Shown: positions 33,452 to 43,011, numbered from the stretch's first letter. The stretch is 64,000 nt of DNA from Anaerococcus sp. Marseille-Q7828 (GCF_949769285.1 NZ_OX458331.1:620001-684000); one strand, 5' to 3'. Program-made: numbers and translations. The notes: generated by a model not told the origin, from the letters alone.

Positions 33452-34142
33452 GAAAAAATTTGTTTTATTGTTAATAGCTGGACTTTTAGTGGGTGCATTT
33501 TCTGGAATGTTATTTGAAAATATAGGCCTAACAGAATTGGGAGAAAGTATTAAAATTTTCCTAATCAAGAATGTTTTTATTATAGTTATATCAGTTATGA
33601 TAATTAGTATATTAATTTCATATGGATTTTATAGGAAATCTAAGATAGTTATAGAAAAAGGACTTGAGAGCGAAGATCCTATACCTACAAAGTATACTAA
33701 TATAAGCTTGATGGTAAGAGATATAAGTATATTTATAATTTTTGGTCTCGGGTCTATGTGGGGCATGGCAATGGGTGTCTATTCTCCAGAATCTTGGATT
33801 AATCTAAGAGAAATGGTGATTCTCATAGGTTTTCTTATAGTTTACATAATACTTATATCAGTGATTTTTCAAAAAAATTATGAGCTTATCCAAAAGATAG
33901 AGCCAAATAGAAAAACAGATACTCTTGATTTTAAATTTAATAAAAAATTTATAGAAGAATCTGACGAGATGAAAAAAAGCGAGTATTACGAAAAAGGCTA
34001 CAAGGGATACCAGGCTATAATACTAACAAATTTCATAATGCTAGTTATTTTAGCTGGTCTTTCTTATTATACAGACGTAGGAATCTTAGCTCCACTTCTT
34101 ATAGCTATATCATCTATAATAGGAATAATTGCAAGCAAATAA
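33444..34142 (+). CDS. Integral membrane protein, DUF3169-like
   Basis: Start at 33444 (ATG ATG at 33441/33444; GGAGGA 5-6 bases before the second), overlapping the regulator gene. About 232 residues with six helices, in pairs at the N-terminus, the middle and the C-terminus, and a central hydrophilic loop around residues 145-180. The pairing with a minimal XRE regulator and the pattern fit DUF3169 proteins as I recall them. The function is not known; a role in envelope stress or peptide response is speculation. Confidence 0.6.
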   Translation: MNKKKFVLLLIAGLLVGAFSGMLFENIGLTELGESIKIFLIKNVFIIVISVMIISILISYGFYRKSKIVIEKGLESEDPIPTKYTNISLMVRDISIFIIFGLGSMWGMAMGVYSPESWINLREMVILIGFLIVYIILISVIFQKNYELIQKIEPNRKTDTLDFKFNKKFIEESDEMKKSEYYEKGYKGYQAIILTNFIMLVILAGLSYYTDVGILAPLLIAISSIIGIIASK

Positions 34143-34159
34143 TTATTCCTTAGATTTTA

Positions 34160-34206
34160 AAGCCCCTTATTAACCATATGATAATGGAATAATAAGGGGT
34201 CTATTT
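34160..34206. terminator. Bidirectional terminator
   Basis: AGCCCCTTATT (34161-34171) pairs with AATAAGGGGT (34191-34200). It lies between the convergent DUF3169-like gene and brnQ, with T-rich flanks on both strands. Confidence 0.75.
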
Positions 34207-34207
34207 T

Positions 34208-35551
34208 TTAGTATTCTTTTCCTACTTTGCGCGGTTCTCTTATGGTGGAAACTACCTTTACAACTAGAGTCGTAAGTACTAGAACAACCATTGTTGGTAG
34301 AAGCCATGATAGGCCCTCTTCGTATAGAGGTAGGGATTTTACTAGGTCTGTGAGAACTAATATATTTACCTTAAATGTTTTGTTTAAAACTTCTATTAGT
34401 GGTAGGACAACTGATACAAAAGCACTTGCTAGATAGGACTCTCTAGGGTAGTTTACATAATCGTGGCTTATGCCCATAACTATTAGAATTAGAGCCACTG
34501 GATATATTATTTGTAGGACTGGCACTGAGAATTCTAATAGTTTGTTTAAACCAAAGTTTGCCATTATAAATGAGAATAGAGTCCAGACAAAGACCCATCC
34601 CCTGTAGGATAGCTTGTGGTTAAATAATTTTTCGAAGTATTCTCCACCACTAGTTATGAGGCCGACACAAGTTGTAAGGCAGGCTAGGGAAAATATTGAT
34701 GCTAGTAGGACTAGTCCGAAGTTACCAAGGACAAGTTTTACTGATTCGCTTAGGACTTGGGCTTCATTTTCAAGACCTGAAAATCTTGCTGATCCAATCA
34801 TACCTATATTTGCAAGCATGGCATAGACCATAAATAATACTAGGCCTGCAAGAAGTCCCGCTTTTATCTGATATTTGCTAATTTCTTTTTCATCTGTCAC
34901 GCCAAAGCGTCTGATAGCCATAGCTATTACAAAGCCAAAGTTTAAGGCAGCTACAGCATCCATAGTATCATAACCTGCCAAAAACCCTTTGGTAACAGGA
35001 CCAGTTAAGTAATCTCCCGTTGGAGCAGCTATATTTTTATCCATACTAACAACTTTTATAAACATAATAGTTATAAGTGCTAGGAGAGTTGGTGTAAGGA
35101 ATTTGCCAACTCTTCTAACAAGTTTATTTGGCTTTAGGCATATTGCCAAAGCTATGGCAAAAAATACTAAGGTATATAAAAATCTTGCAAAGCTTAGGCT
35201 CATAGTATCTGGAATATATGGAGCTATGGCCATTTCAAATGGAACTGATCCAGCCCTAGGTATACCTAGACCAGGACCTATGGATAAGTATATAGCAGTA
35301 GTAAATACAACTGAGAATGCTGGGCTAACTCTATTTGCAAGATTGGTTAAACCCTTAGTTTTGCCTACTACTATGGAACCTAGCACAGGAAATATTACAG
35401 CAGTAACGCAAAAGGCTAATAGTGAAATATAAGTAGCAGAACCTGCTTGATTTCCTAAAAGAGGTGGGAAAATTAAATTTCCAGCTCCAAAAAATAATCC
35501 AAACAGCATTATGCTTACTTGTAAAAACTGACTTGTCGATAATTTTTTCAT
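34208..35551 (-). CDS. brnQ: Branched-chain amino acid transport protein
   Basis: Start at 35551 (GGAGGATATT before ATG); a longer frame reaching 35719 is only the T-box leader read through. The 447-residue LIVCS-family carrier has twelve helices and begins FLQVSIMLFGLFFGAGNLIF, with PPLLGNQAG near residue 30 and GYDTMDAVAALNFGF near 200. It imports Leu, Ile and Val with Na+ or H+. The leader carries a T-box, so uptake rises when the cognate uncharged tRNA accumulates. Confidence 0.93.
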   Translation of the reverse strand: MKKLSTSQFLQVSIMLFGLFFGAGNLIFPPLLGNQAGSATYISLLAFCVTAVIFPVLGSIVVGKTKGLTNLANRVSPAFSVVFTTAIYLSIGPGLGIPRAGSVPFEMAIAPYIPDTMSLSFARFLYTLVFFAIALAICLKPNKLVRRVGKFLTPTLLALITIMFIKVVSMDKNIAAPTGDYLTGPVTKGFLAGYDTMDAVAALNFGFVIAMAIRRFGVTDEKEISKYQIKAGLLAGLVLFMVYAMLANIGMIGSARFSGLENEAQVLSESVKLVLGNFGLVLLASIFSLACLTTCVGLITSGGEYFEKLFNHKLSYRGWVFVWTLFSFIMANFGLNKLLEFSVPVLQIIYPVALILIVMGISHDYVNYPRESYLASAFVSVVLPLIEVLNKTFKVNILVLTDLVKSLPLYEEGLSWLLPTMVVLVLTTLVVKVVSTIREPRKVGKEY

Positions 35552-35591
35552 AATATCCTCCAAAAATTTTTTAATACAATATTTATCCAAT

Positions 35592-35857
35592 AAAAAACGC
35601 CCTATGTCTACATAGACAAAGGACGAAAAAATCCGCGTTACCACCTTAATTCTTATACAAAAATAAGCGCTCAAGCATCTAACAATGCCGGGTTTTGATA
35701 ACGCCAACCATGGCGACACCTCTTACTAACTTCAGAAATGCAAAAGAAAAATGATTTTCGAACTTACTTCTAAGATTGGATCTCACCAAACTCCAACTCT
35801 CTGTGCTTATATATAAGCCTACTCTTTTTTTCGTAATTTTTATAAATAATTATTGTT
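35592..35857 (-). promoter_or_regulatory. T-box riboswitch of brnQ, probably tRNA-Ile specific
   Basis: Read on the - strand: stem I apex with AGAGAG and GGTGAGA loop elements (about 35803-35775), candidate specifier ATC (Ile) at 35755-35753 within GAAAATCA, the T-box AAGGTGGTAACGCGGA at 35647-35632 with the NCCA-pairing TGG, and a terminator stem CGTCCTTTGTCTA / TAGACATAGGGCG (35625-35598) with six T at 35597-35592. Uncharged tRNA stabilises the antiterminator. The specifier assignment is inference from position and from the gene controlled; the T-box itself is clear. Confidence 0.88.
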
Positions 35858-35863
35858 GGATAC

Positions 35864-35892
35864 ATTATAAGGCTTTAAAATTTATTTGTCAA
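35864..35892 (-). promoter_or_regulatory. Perfect consensus promoter of the brnQ T-box transcript
   Basis: TTGACA (35892-35887), 17 bp, TATAAT (35869-35864) on the - strand. It places the start near 35857 and gives a leader of about 305 nt. Confidence 0.85.
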
Positions 35893-35918
35893 AAAAACTT
35901 TTTGATTTATAGCAATAA

Positions 35919-35955
35919 AAAGAACTCTCAAAATAAATACTTTGAGAGTTCTATA
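35919..35955. terminator. Terminator of the M29 aminopeptidase gene
   Basis: AGAACTCTCAAA (35921-35932) pairs with TTTGAGAGTTCT (35941-35952). On the - strand the stem is followed by T-rich sequence. Confidence 0.75.
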
Positions 35956-35962
35956 GCTTAAA

Positions 35963-37195
35963 TTAAATTGCCCAGTTACCATCTACAAATATTGGGTATT
36001 CTTCCTCGTTTTTGTAGGCTGTGATTTTGAGGTCGCTTGTTCCTACCATGAAGTCTTCGTGGATTAGGGAGTCGTTGATTCCTCTTGCCTTTAGTTCGCT
36101 ATCTTCAAGCTCTGCTCCACCTACTACACAAGTTGGATATGCCTTGCCTAGGGCGAAGTGGCAGGATGCGTTTTCGTCAAATAAGGTGTTGTAGAATAAA
36201 ATGTTTGAGTTTGAGATTGGGCTATCGTATGGAACTAGGGCGATTTCACCTAGGTTTTTGCTACCCTCATCAGAATCTAACATTTTTGCTAGTGTATCCT
36301 TGCCTTCTTTTGCATCAAAGTCTACTACTTTTCCACCTTGGAAAGTAAATTCAAAGTCGTTGATTACGACACCGTTATAAACAAGTGGTTTTGATGCAAC
36401 TAGTCTGCCATCTACTCCATCATATTGTGGAGCTGTGAAAACTTCTTCTGTTGGCATATTTGGTATGAATAGGTCACCCTTGGCATTTTTTGAGCCAGCG
36501 GACATCCAAATATGATCTTTTGGAAGTTTGACCCAAAGGTCTGTGCCATTTTTAGACTCATAGTGAACCTTGTCAAATTGGTGGTCGTTTAGGTATTTTG
36601 CCTTTTCTTCGAGTGTTTCAATGTGATTTGACCAGTTTTCTTTGGTTTCTTCCCAAGAATCCGTAACTCTTGATACGTCAAGAATTGTATCCCAAAGCTT
36701 ATCATAAGCTTCATATTCGCTAAGGTCTGGGAATACTTTAGCTGCCCATTTTTTGGTTGGAACTGATATTACAAGCCAACTTACAATGTCGTTCATGGTG
36801 TATTTTACAAATTCTTTGGTAGCTTTAGAATTTTCACGAACTGCTTCAGAAATTTTTGCCTCATCAAGGCCCTTCAATAGATCTGGGTCTTCGGCATAGA
36901 TTGAAATTCTATTTGATTTTTTGTCAGCTATTTGATATTTTAATTTTTCGATCTTCCAAGCAGGCACTTCATTTAGTGTTTCTTGGTCTTGGTTTTCATA
37001 AGTTAATCTTGTAATAGCATCATCTCTCCAATCAATAGAAACATTTCTTGCACCTTTTTCATAAGCAGCTTTTGTAATAAGTCTAGCAAGCTCTGGGTTT
37101 TCAACAGGAGAAGTGATTAATACATCTTCACCATCTTTAACATTAACACCAAACTCAACAGCAAGCTTGGCAAAATTTTCAATTCTTTTGTCCAT
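35963..37195 (-). CDS. M29 family aminopeptidase (AmpS/PepS type)
   Basis: A 410-residue cytoplasmic metallo-aminopeptidase. Recognisable pieces are NFAKLAVEFGVNVKDGEDV at the N-terminus, VSIDWRDD near 52, FIPNMPTEEVFTAPQYDGVDG near 243 (stated in part), and the metal-ligand region SNILFYNTLFDENASCHFAL near 330 with GINDSLIHEDFMVG near 376. It removes N-terminal residues from peptides, part of amino-acid supply along with PepF encoded on the other side. Full family length. Confidence 0.9.
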   Translation of the reverse strand: MDKRIENFAKLAVEFGVNVKDGEDVLITSPVENPELARLITKAAYEKGARNVSIDWRDDAITRLTYENQDQETLNEVPAWKIEKLKYQIADKKSNRISIYAEDPDLLKGLDEAKISEAVRENSKATKEFVKYTMNDIVSWLVISVPTKKWAAKVFPDLSEYEAYDKLWDTILDVSRVTDSWEETKENWSNHIETLEEKAKYLNDHQFDKVHYESKNGTDLWVKLPKDHIWMSAGSKNAKGDLFIPNMPTEEVFTAPQYDGVDGRLVASKPLVYNGVVINDFEFTFQGGKVVDFDAKEGKDTLAKMLDSDEGSKNLGEIALVPYDSPISNSNILFYNTLFDENASCHFALGKAYPTCVVGGAELEDSELKARGINDSLIHEDFMVGTSDLKITAYKNEEEYPIFVDGNWAI

Positions 37196-37390
37196 AAATT
37201 CCTCTTTCCTTAATTAAAAGTTCTTTTATATAGATTGTATTTTAAAAAAATATTTTCACAAATTTTAATCAAGATGATTGCCTTAATAATTAGATTTATT
37301 TATTAAAGTTTTTTAGCATTAACTTCTAATCTCATTAGGGTAAAATAGATACTAATAAAGGTTTTTATAGAAATATGAAAGAAGGAATGT

Positions 37391-39190
37391 ATGAAAAAAA
37401 GAAATGAAGTTGATGTTAAGGAAACTTGGGCTATTGAAGACCTTTTTGAAAGTGATGAGGTTTTTCTAGCTAGTATCGAAGAGCTCAAAAATATGGCAAA
37501 TGATTTTGCTAAAAATCACAAGTCTTTTGAAAGTGCGGAAGATATCTATGATGCGTTAAATGAATATTCTAATATCCATGCCCTTGCTGATAGGCTTGGA
37601 ACTTTTGCTGGAATTAGCATGGAAACTGATACTACTGATGCATCTATGGCAAAAAGATATGCAAATTTTGCTAATGAAATGAGTAAGGTTGATGCTTCTT
37701 TGAGCTTTTTTGGGTCAATGCTTGCCAAAACTGATAATAGTTTACTAGAAGAAACTAAGGAAAAATATCCAGAATACACATATTACTTGGATCAAATTAT
37801 CAAAAACTCTAAGTACTTATTAAGTGATGAGACAGAAAAAGTTTTGGCAAATCTCATGCCAACCTTTGATGCTCCTTACAAAAACTACAATGATATGCGT
37901 TATGGGGATATGGACTTTGAAGATTTTGAATACGAGGGTGAGAAGATTATCCTAAATCACAATACTTTTGAGGAGTTCTTGGAATCTGATCCACGTGATG
38001 ATTTGCGCCGTGATGCTTTCAAGAGATACCACGATGTTTTGAGAAAATATGAAAATGCAGATGCTTCTGTTTATATGACCCATGTAGAAAATGAAAAGAG
38101 AAATTCTGATATCCGTGGCTACGAAACAGTATTCCACTATCTTTTGAGTATGCAAGATGTGGATTTTGATATTTATGAAAATCATATAGACACTATTATG
38201 AAAGAACTTGCTCCTCATATGAGAAAATATGCGGGAATTATCAAGAAAGTTTATGGTCTTGACCAAATGACCTATGCTGATTTGAAACTAGATATTAATC
38301 CAGATTTTGAACCAGAAGTAACAATTGACCAAGCTCGTGATTACATTGTAGAAGGGCTTTCAAATCTTGGTGAAGAATACAGCAGTGTTTTAAACCGTGC
38401 CTTTGATGAAAGATGGATTGACTACGCACAAAATATCGGGAAGAGAACAGGTGCCTTTGCATCTGGACCTTATGGATCACATCCATTTATCATGACAACT
38501 TACAACAACAAGATGAGCCAAGTTATGACTCTTGCTCACGAATTGGGCCATGCTGGACAATTCTACTTTACAAATAAAAATCAAAATGCCATAAACTCTG
38601 ATATGTCTATGTACTTTGTGGAATCACCATCTACTGCTAACGAAATCACTATGGAAAGATTTTTGTTAAACAAGGCAGAAGATGACAAAGAAAAACTTTG
38701 GGTTCTATCAACAATGATTTCTAAAACCTACTACCACAACTTTGTAACTCACTTTATAGAGGCTGCTTTCCAAAGGGAAGTTTATAGAAAAGTTGAAGCA
38801 GGCGAAAGTCTGACAGCAGCAGATTTGGACCAAATATTTAAGGAAAAACTGGAAGAATTCTGGGGCGATGCAGTTGTATTAACTGAAGGAGCTGAGCTAA
38901 CATGGATGAGACAACCTCACTATTATATGGGCTTGTATCCTTACACATATTCTGCAGGACTTTCTGTAGGAACAGTTATCTCTGATAAAATAGTAAATGG
39001 TACAGAAGAAGATAGAGATAGATGGTTAGAGGTACTTAAAACTGGAGGTTCTATGGGACCAATCGAACTTGCAGCAAAAGCAGGAGTTGATATGACAAGT
39101 ACCAAGCCAATCTCAGAAACTGTTGCCTTTATTGGATCAATCATAGATCAAATAGATGAACTTTGCGAAAAACTAGGCATGTATAAATAA
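37391..39190 (+). CDS. pepF: Oligoendopeptidase F (M3B)
   Basis: A 599-residue cytosolic zinc endopeptidase for oligopeptides. The HExxH motif is in TLAHELGHAGQF (His383, Glu384, His387), with the third ligand Glu in the following SPSTANE segment, and the M3 C-terminal YYMGLYPYTYSAGLS near 510. Length and order are typical of PepF. The start follows GAAGGAATGT. It has its own promoter region divergent from the aminopeptidase gene. Confidence 0.94.
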   Translation: MKKRNEVDVKETWAIEDLFESDEVFLASIEELKNMANDFAKNHKSFESAEDIYDALNEYSNIHALADRLGTFAGISMETDTTDASMAKRYANFANEMSKVDASLSFFGSMLAKTDNSLLEETKEKYPEYTYYLDQIIKNSKYLLSDETEKVLANLMPTFDAPYKNYNDMRYGDMDFEDFEYEGEKIILNHNTFEEFLESDPRDDLRRDAFKRYHDVLRKYENADASVYMTHVENEKRNSDIRGYETVFHYLLSMQDVDFDIYENHIDTIMKELAPHMRKYAGIIKKVYGLDQMTYADLKLDINPDFEPEVTIDQARDYIVEGLSNLGEEYSSVLNRAFDERWIDYAQNIGKRTGAFASGPYGSHPFIMTTYNNKMSQVMTLAHELGHAGQFYFTNKNQNAINSDMSMYFVESPSTANEITMERFLLNKAEDDKEKLWVLSTMISKTYYHNFVTHFIEAAFQREVYRKVEAGESLTAADLDQIFKEKLEEFWGDAVVLTEGAELTWMRQPHYYMGLYPYTYSAGLSVGTVISDKIVNGTEEDRDRWLEVLKTGGSMGPIELAAKAGVDMTSTKPISETVAFIGSIIDQIDELCEKLGMYK

Positions 39191-39222
39191 TAAATTTAAC
39201 CTTAAGGAAATAGGTGAGGCTT

Positions 39223-39888
39223 ATGGATAAGTTTGATGGGCAAAGTTCCCAAATGATTAAAAATCTCGTTTTGGGGATAATGGCTGGCATAATTGTTGGC
39301 TTTGGAGCAACGATTATGATTGTAGTTGACAATCAGTACTTAGGCGCTTTCCTATTTGCAGGTGCCTTATTTATCATTTTAAGTTTAAAATATAATTTAT
39401 TTACTGGCATGGTTGGATATTTTTTCTACAAGGAAAAATCTTCATTTAGCAAACAATTGATTATAGTTTTGCTGGGTAACCTTATAGGGACATTTGTTAT
39501 GGCCAATCTTATGCGCCTAACAAGGCTTGGGCCAATTCTTATTCCAAAGGCTCAAGCAATTTGTGCTACTAAGCTAGATGATGGATATTTATCAGTATTT
39601 TTGCTAGGCGTTTTTTGCAATATGTTTGTTACAAATGCCACTCACCAGTTTAAATACAATCCCTATCAAGTAGGCAAGTATTTGGCCATATTCATATCTA
39701 TTATGACTTTTGCCCTATCAGGCTTTGAGCATAGTATTGCGGATAGTTTTTTTCTATTCTTATCAGGCATATATAGTAAAGAAGCTTTGATGTTCTTTGC
39801 TATAGTACTAGTAGGCAATATTATTGGTGGACTAATCATACCGACAGTCGCACTTTTCTATGATGAGGACTTCCGATTGCCAGGTTAA
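39223..39888 (+). CDS. Formate/nitrite transporter family protein
   Basis: ATG at 39223 follows TAGGTGAGG; the GTG at 39214 lies inside that ribosome site. The 221-residue protein has six helices and FNT features: NLVLGIMAGIIVGFGA near the N-terminus, TGMVGYF near 66, LLGVFCNMFVTNATHQ near 125 and VLVGNIIGGLIIPTVAL near the end. It is shorter than the usual ~260 residues. FNT channels pass formate, nitrite, hydrosulfide or lactate; which one is unknown here. Confidence 0.8.
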   Translation: MDKFDGQSSQMIKNLVLGIMAGIIVGFGATIMIVVDNQYLGAFLFAGALFIILSLKYNLFTGMVGYFFYKEKSSFSKQLIIVLLGNLIGTFVMANLMRLTRLGPILIPKAQAICATKLDDGYLSVFLLGVFCNMFVTNATHQFKYNPYQVGKYLAIFISIMTFALSGFEHSIADSFFLFLSGIYSKEALMFFAIVLVGNIIGGLIIPTVALFYDEDFRLPG

Positions 39889-39910
39889 AAAATTAAATAT
39901 AAAAAATTTA

Positions 39911-39940
39911 TTGACAAAGTTGATTTTTGGAGTATACAAT
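39911..39940 (+). promoter_or_regulatory. Promoter in the region before gltX
   Basis: TTGACA (39911-39916), 18 bp, TACAAT (39935-39940), start expected near 39947. It precedes the hairpin and 23-codon frame at 39969-40049. A second -10-like TATAAT lies at 40041-40046, nearer gltX. Confidence 0.6.
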
Positions 39941-39977
39941 GTTATACTTAAATAAGCTAAGATGTGGAGGGAGTGTT

Positions 39978-40049
39978 ATGCACTCCCTTTCATTATCTTT
40001 AAAGTTTCAAATATTTATTATCAAAAACGGCAAAATATATTATAATTAA
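39978..40049 (+). CDS. Possible 23-aa leader peptide with start codon in a hairpin loop
   Basis: GTGGAGGGAGTG precedes ATG at 39978 by a normal distance, and the frame MHSLSLSLKFQIF... ends at TAA 40047-40049. The ribosome site and start are folded: GGGAGTG (39969-39975) pairs perfectly with CACTCCC (39981-39987), leaving TTATG as the loop. It could instead be only a terminator hairpin, though the following bases (TTTCATT) are a poor T run. It lies between the upstream promoter and gltX. Confidence 0.3.
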   Translation: MHSLSLSLKFQIFIIKNGKIYYN

Positions 40050-40105
40050 TAAAGAACAATGATAATAAAATAATAATAATTGAAGTTAGTAACAAAGGAG
40101 TAATG

Positions 40106-41587
40106 ATGAGTGACGTTAGAGTAAGATTTGCCCCATCTCCAACCGGTTACCTACACATCGGTGGACTTAGGACAGCATTATTTAACTATCTATATGCAAG
40201 ACATACTGATGGAACAATGATTTTAAGAATAGAAGATACTGATAGGACTAGATTTGTAGAAGGAGCTTTGGAAAACTTATTGAAAGCTTTGGCTTGGTCT
40301 GGTGTTGAGATTGATGAAGGGGTTGTCCTTGATGAAAATGGCAAAGTAACCGAAAAAGGTGAATACGGCCCATACATCCAATCTGATAGGGTAAAAGCTG
40401 GTATCTATGATAAATATATAGAAAAATTAATTGATGAAGACAAGGCTTACTATTGCTTCTGCTCACAAGAGAGGGTTGATGCAGTTCGTGACCAACAAAA
40501 GGCCGATGGTCTTACACCAAAATATGACGGTTTGTGCCGTTCTATACCAAAAGAAGAAGCTAAACAAAGAGTAGCAAATGGTGAAGAATATACAGTTAGA
40601 TTAAAACTTCCACATGACCGTGAGATTTCATTTGAAGATAGGATCAAAGGAAAGATTACTTTTAATACAAATGATATGGACGACCAAGTTCTTATCAAAC
40701 GAGATGGCTATCCAACCTACCACTTTGCGGTAGTTGTAGACGACCACTTGATGAAGATAACTCATGTAGTTCGTGGAGATGAGTGGATATCATCAACACC
40801 AAAACACGTTTACCTATACGAAGCTTTTGGCTGGGATGCACCTGAATATATCCACCTACCAACCGTACTAAATGAAAACCACAAAAAATATTCAAAACGT
40901 AACGGCGATGGAATGGTTGAAGACTTCATAGAAGAAGGCTACACAGCAGAAGGTTTGATCAACTTCCTAGCACTTTTAGGATGGTCACCAGATAGCGAAG
41001 AAGAAATCTTCTCTATGGAAGAACTAGCTAAACAATTCGACTTTGACAGAGTAAACAAAACTGGAGCAGTATTTGATAAGAGAAAACTAGACTGGGTAAA
41101 TGGTCACTATGTTCGTGAAATGAGCGTAGAAGATTTGGCAAAAGAAATCAAACCATTCATGGTAAAAGCCGGCCTAATTAGCGAAGATTATTCTGATGAA
41201 AAGATGAACTTACTTGCAAGTACCTGGCAATCAGCAATTGATAAATTCTCAGATGCTCCAAGCTTATCAAAAAATTATTATATAGAAGATAGCGAAGTTA
41301 ACTTTGACGAGGAAGCACGCGAAGTTCTAAAAGAAGAAGATTCAAAAAAATTAGTAGATGCTTTCTTAGCAAAACTTGCTGAAGTTGACGAATTAGACCA
41401 AGAATTTGCATCAACAATTATGAAAACCCTACAAAAAGAAACAGGCATCAAGGGCAAGAACTTGTGGTTCCCAATTAGGGCGGCCATCACAGGATCAGTT
41501 CACGGCCCAGACCTTACAAGTGTAATGCTAATAATGGGCAAGGAAAAAATTGCTAATAGATTAAATTATGTAAAGGAAAATTTATAG
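40106..41587 (+). CDS. gltX: Glutamyl-tRNA synthetase
   Basis: About 493 residues, class I synthetase. The HIGH-type motif is in RFAPSPTGYLHIGGLRTALF at the N-terminus, and the KMSKS-type motif is KYSKRNGD near residue 265. Length is normal for a bacterial GluRS, probably non-discriminating, charging tRNA-Gln as well in Firmicutes. Of ATGs at 40103 and 40106, the second is 5 bases from AAAGGAG. It heads the run gltX-cysS-rlmB-rae1, two bases before cysS. Confidence 0.96.
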   Translation: MSDVRVRFAPSPTGYLHIGGLRTALFNYLYARHTDGTMILRIEDTDRTRFVEGALENLLKALAWSGVEIDEGVVLDENGKVTEKGEYGPYIQSDRVKAGIYDKYIEKLIDEDKAYYCFCSQERVDAVRDQQKADGLTPKYDGLCRSIPKEEAKQRVANGEEYTVRLKLPHDREISFEDRIKGKITFNTNDMDDQVLIKRDGYPTYHFAVVVDDHLMKITHVVRGDEWISSTPKHVYLYEAFGWDAPEYIHLPTVLNENHKKYSKRNGDGMVEDFIEEGYTAEGLINFLALLGWSPDSEEEIFSMEELAKQFDFDRVNKTGAVFDKRKLDWVNGHYVREMSVEDLAKEIKPFMVKAGLISEDYSDEKMNLLASTWQSAIDKFSDAPSLSKNYYIEDSEVNFDEEAREVLKEEDSKKLVDAFLAKLAEVDELDQEFASTIMKTLQKETGIKGKNLWFPIRAAITGSVHGPDLTSVMLIMGKEKIANRLNYVKENL

Positions 41588-41589
41588 AA

Positions 41590-43011
41590 ATGAAAATTCA
41601 TAACACGCTCACGAGAAAGACAGAAGAATTTATACCAATAGAAGAAAACAAAGTAAGAATGTATGTCTGTGGGCCTACTGTTTATGACTATATGCATATT
41701 GGAAATGCAAGGCCTTTGGTAGTCTTTGACACCTTTAGAAGGTATTTAAAATACAGGGGTTACGATGTGACCTATGTAGTAAACTTCACAGATGTTGACG
41801 ATAAGATTATCAACAAATCTATCGAAGAGGGTATCACAACAAAAGAAGTAACTGACAGATACATTAAGGCCTACATGGAAGATGCCCACGATTTAAATCT
41901 TGACGAAGAAGATACCATCCACCCAAGGGCAACAGAGGTGATGGATGATATCATAGAATTTGTAGCTGACCTAGTAGAAAAGGGTGCAGCCTACGAATCC
42001 GATGGAGATGTTTACTTTAGAGTGGAAAAGGCCAAAGACTACGGCAAACTTTCTGGCAAGAATGTAGAAGACTTGCTCCACGGTGCAAGCAACAGGCTTG
42101 AAGATACTGACACAAGCAAAAAAGAAAGCCCACTAGACTTTGCCCTTTGGAAGAAGACAAAAAAAGAAGGCGAAGTTGCCTGGGACTCTCCTTGGGGCAA
42201 GGGCCGTCCAGGTTGGCACATAGAATGCTCAACCATGAGCAAGAAAATCCTTGGAGAAACCATAGACATACATGCTGGAGGGGAAGATTTGGAATTCCCT
42301 CACCACGAAAATGAGATTGCTCAATCAGAAACATTAAACGAAAAGACCTTTGCCAACTATTGGATGCACAATGGCATGATCCAAGTAGATGGAACAAAGA
42401 TGAGTAAGTCCTTGGGCAATTTCTTCACCCTCCACGATATCAAAAAAGAATATGACCTCATGGTAATCCGTTTTTGGCTTTTAACAACCAATTACCGTCA
42501 GCCAATCAACTTCACTCGCGAGATAATTGAAGGCGCATCAAAGTCCCTAGATAGGATAAACAATGCTGTATTTAGACTTGAAGACTTGCTAGCAAAGGCA
42601 AGTGGAGATGAGATTTTAGATGATGAAAAAGCTTTATTAGATGAGCTTAATGGCTTTGAAAACAAATTTATCGAAGTCATGGACAATGACCTAAACACAG
42701 CTGATGGCATTACAGTGATTTTTGATTTGGTAAAATTTGCTAATACAAAAATAAATGAAAGCAATACCAAGGCATTAATCAAGACAGTACTAGACAAATT
42801 CTTAGAACTTGAAGAAGTCTTGGGTATCAAAAATATCAAAAAATCCCACGAAGGCATTGATGAAGATAAGATTCTAGCCTTAATCGAAGAAAGAACAGCT
42901 GCCAAGAAAAACAAGGACTACGCAAGGGCTGATGCTATCCGCGATGAACTTGACCAAATGGGGGTTGCCATAAAAGATACGCGCGAAGGCGTCAAATGGG
43001 AGCTTAAGTAA
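41590..43011 (+). CDS. cysS: Cysteinyl-tRNA synthetase
   Basis: A 473-residue class I synthetase. MYVCGPTVYDYMHIGNARP near residue 24 holds the first zinc Cys and the HIGH motif, GRPGWHIECSTMS near 206 the second Cys, HAGGEDLEFPHHENE near 231 the remaining zinc ligands, and KMSKSLGN near 267 the second signature. It sits directly after gltX as in Bacillus, where cysE lies between them. Its stop overlaps the rlmB start. Confidence 0.96.
   Translation: MKIHNTLTRKTEEFIPIEENKVRMYVCGPTVYDYMHIGNARPLVVFDTFRRYLKYRGYDVTYVVNFTDVDDKIINKSIEEGITTKEVTDRYIKAYMEDAHDLNLDEEDTIHPRATEVMDDIIEFVADLVEKGAAYESDGDVYFRVEKAKDYGKLSGKNVEDLLHGASNRLEDTDTSKKESPLDFALWKKTKKEGEVAWDSPWGKGRPGWHIECSTMSKKILGETIDIHAGGEDLEFPHHENEIAQSETLNEKTFANYWMHNGMIQVDGTKMSKSLGNFFTLHDIKKEYDLMVIRFWLLTTNYRQPINFTREIIEGASKSLDRINNAVFRLEDLLAKASGDEILDDEKALLDELNGFENKFIEVMDNDLNTADGITVIFDLVKFANTKINESNTKALIKTVLDKFLELEEVLGIKNIKKSHEGIDEDKILALIEERTAAKKNKDYARADAIRDELDQMGVAIKDTREGVKWELK

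Noticed and set aside
35552-35719. N-terminal extension of BrnQ by 56 residues
   Set aside because: The extension is T-box leader RNA; the ATG at 35551 has the ribosome site and begins the family's conserved N-terminus.
39969-39999. A simple intrinsic terminator for the formate/nitrite-family gene
   Set aside because: The stem is good, but it lies downstream of a new promoter and is followed by TTTCATT rather than a clean T run, so termination is not the only reading.
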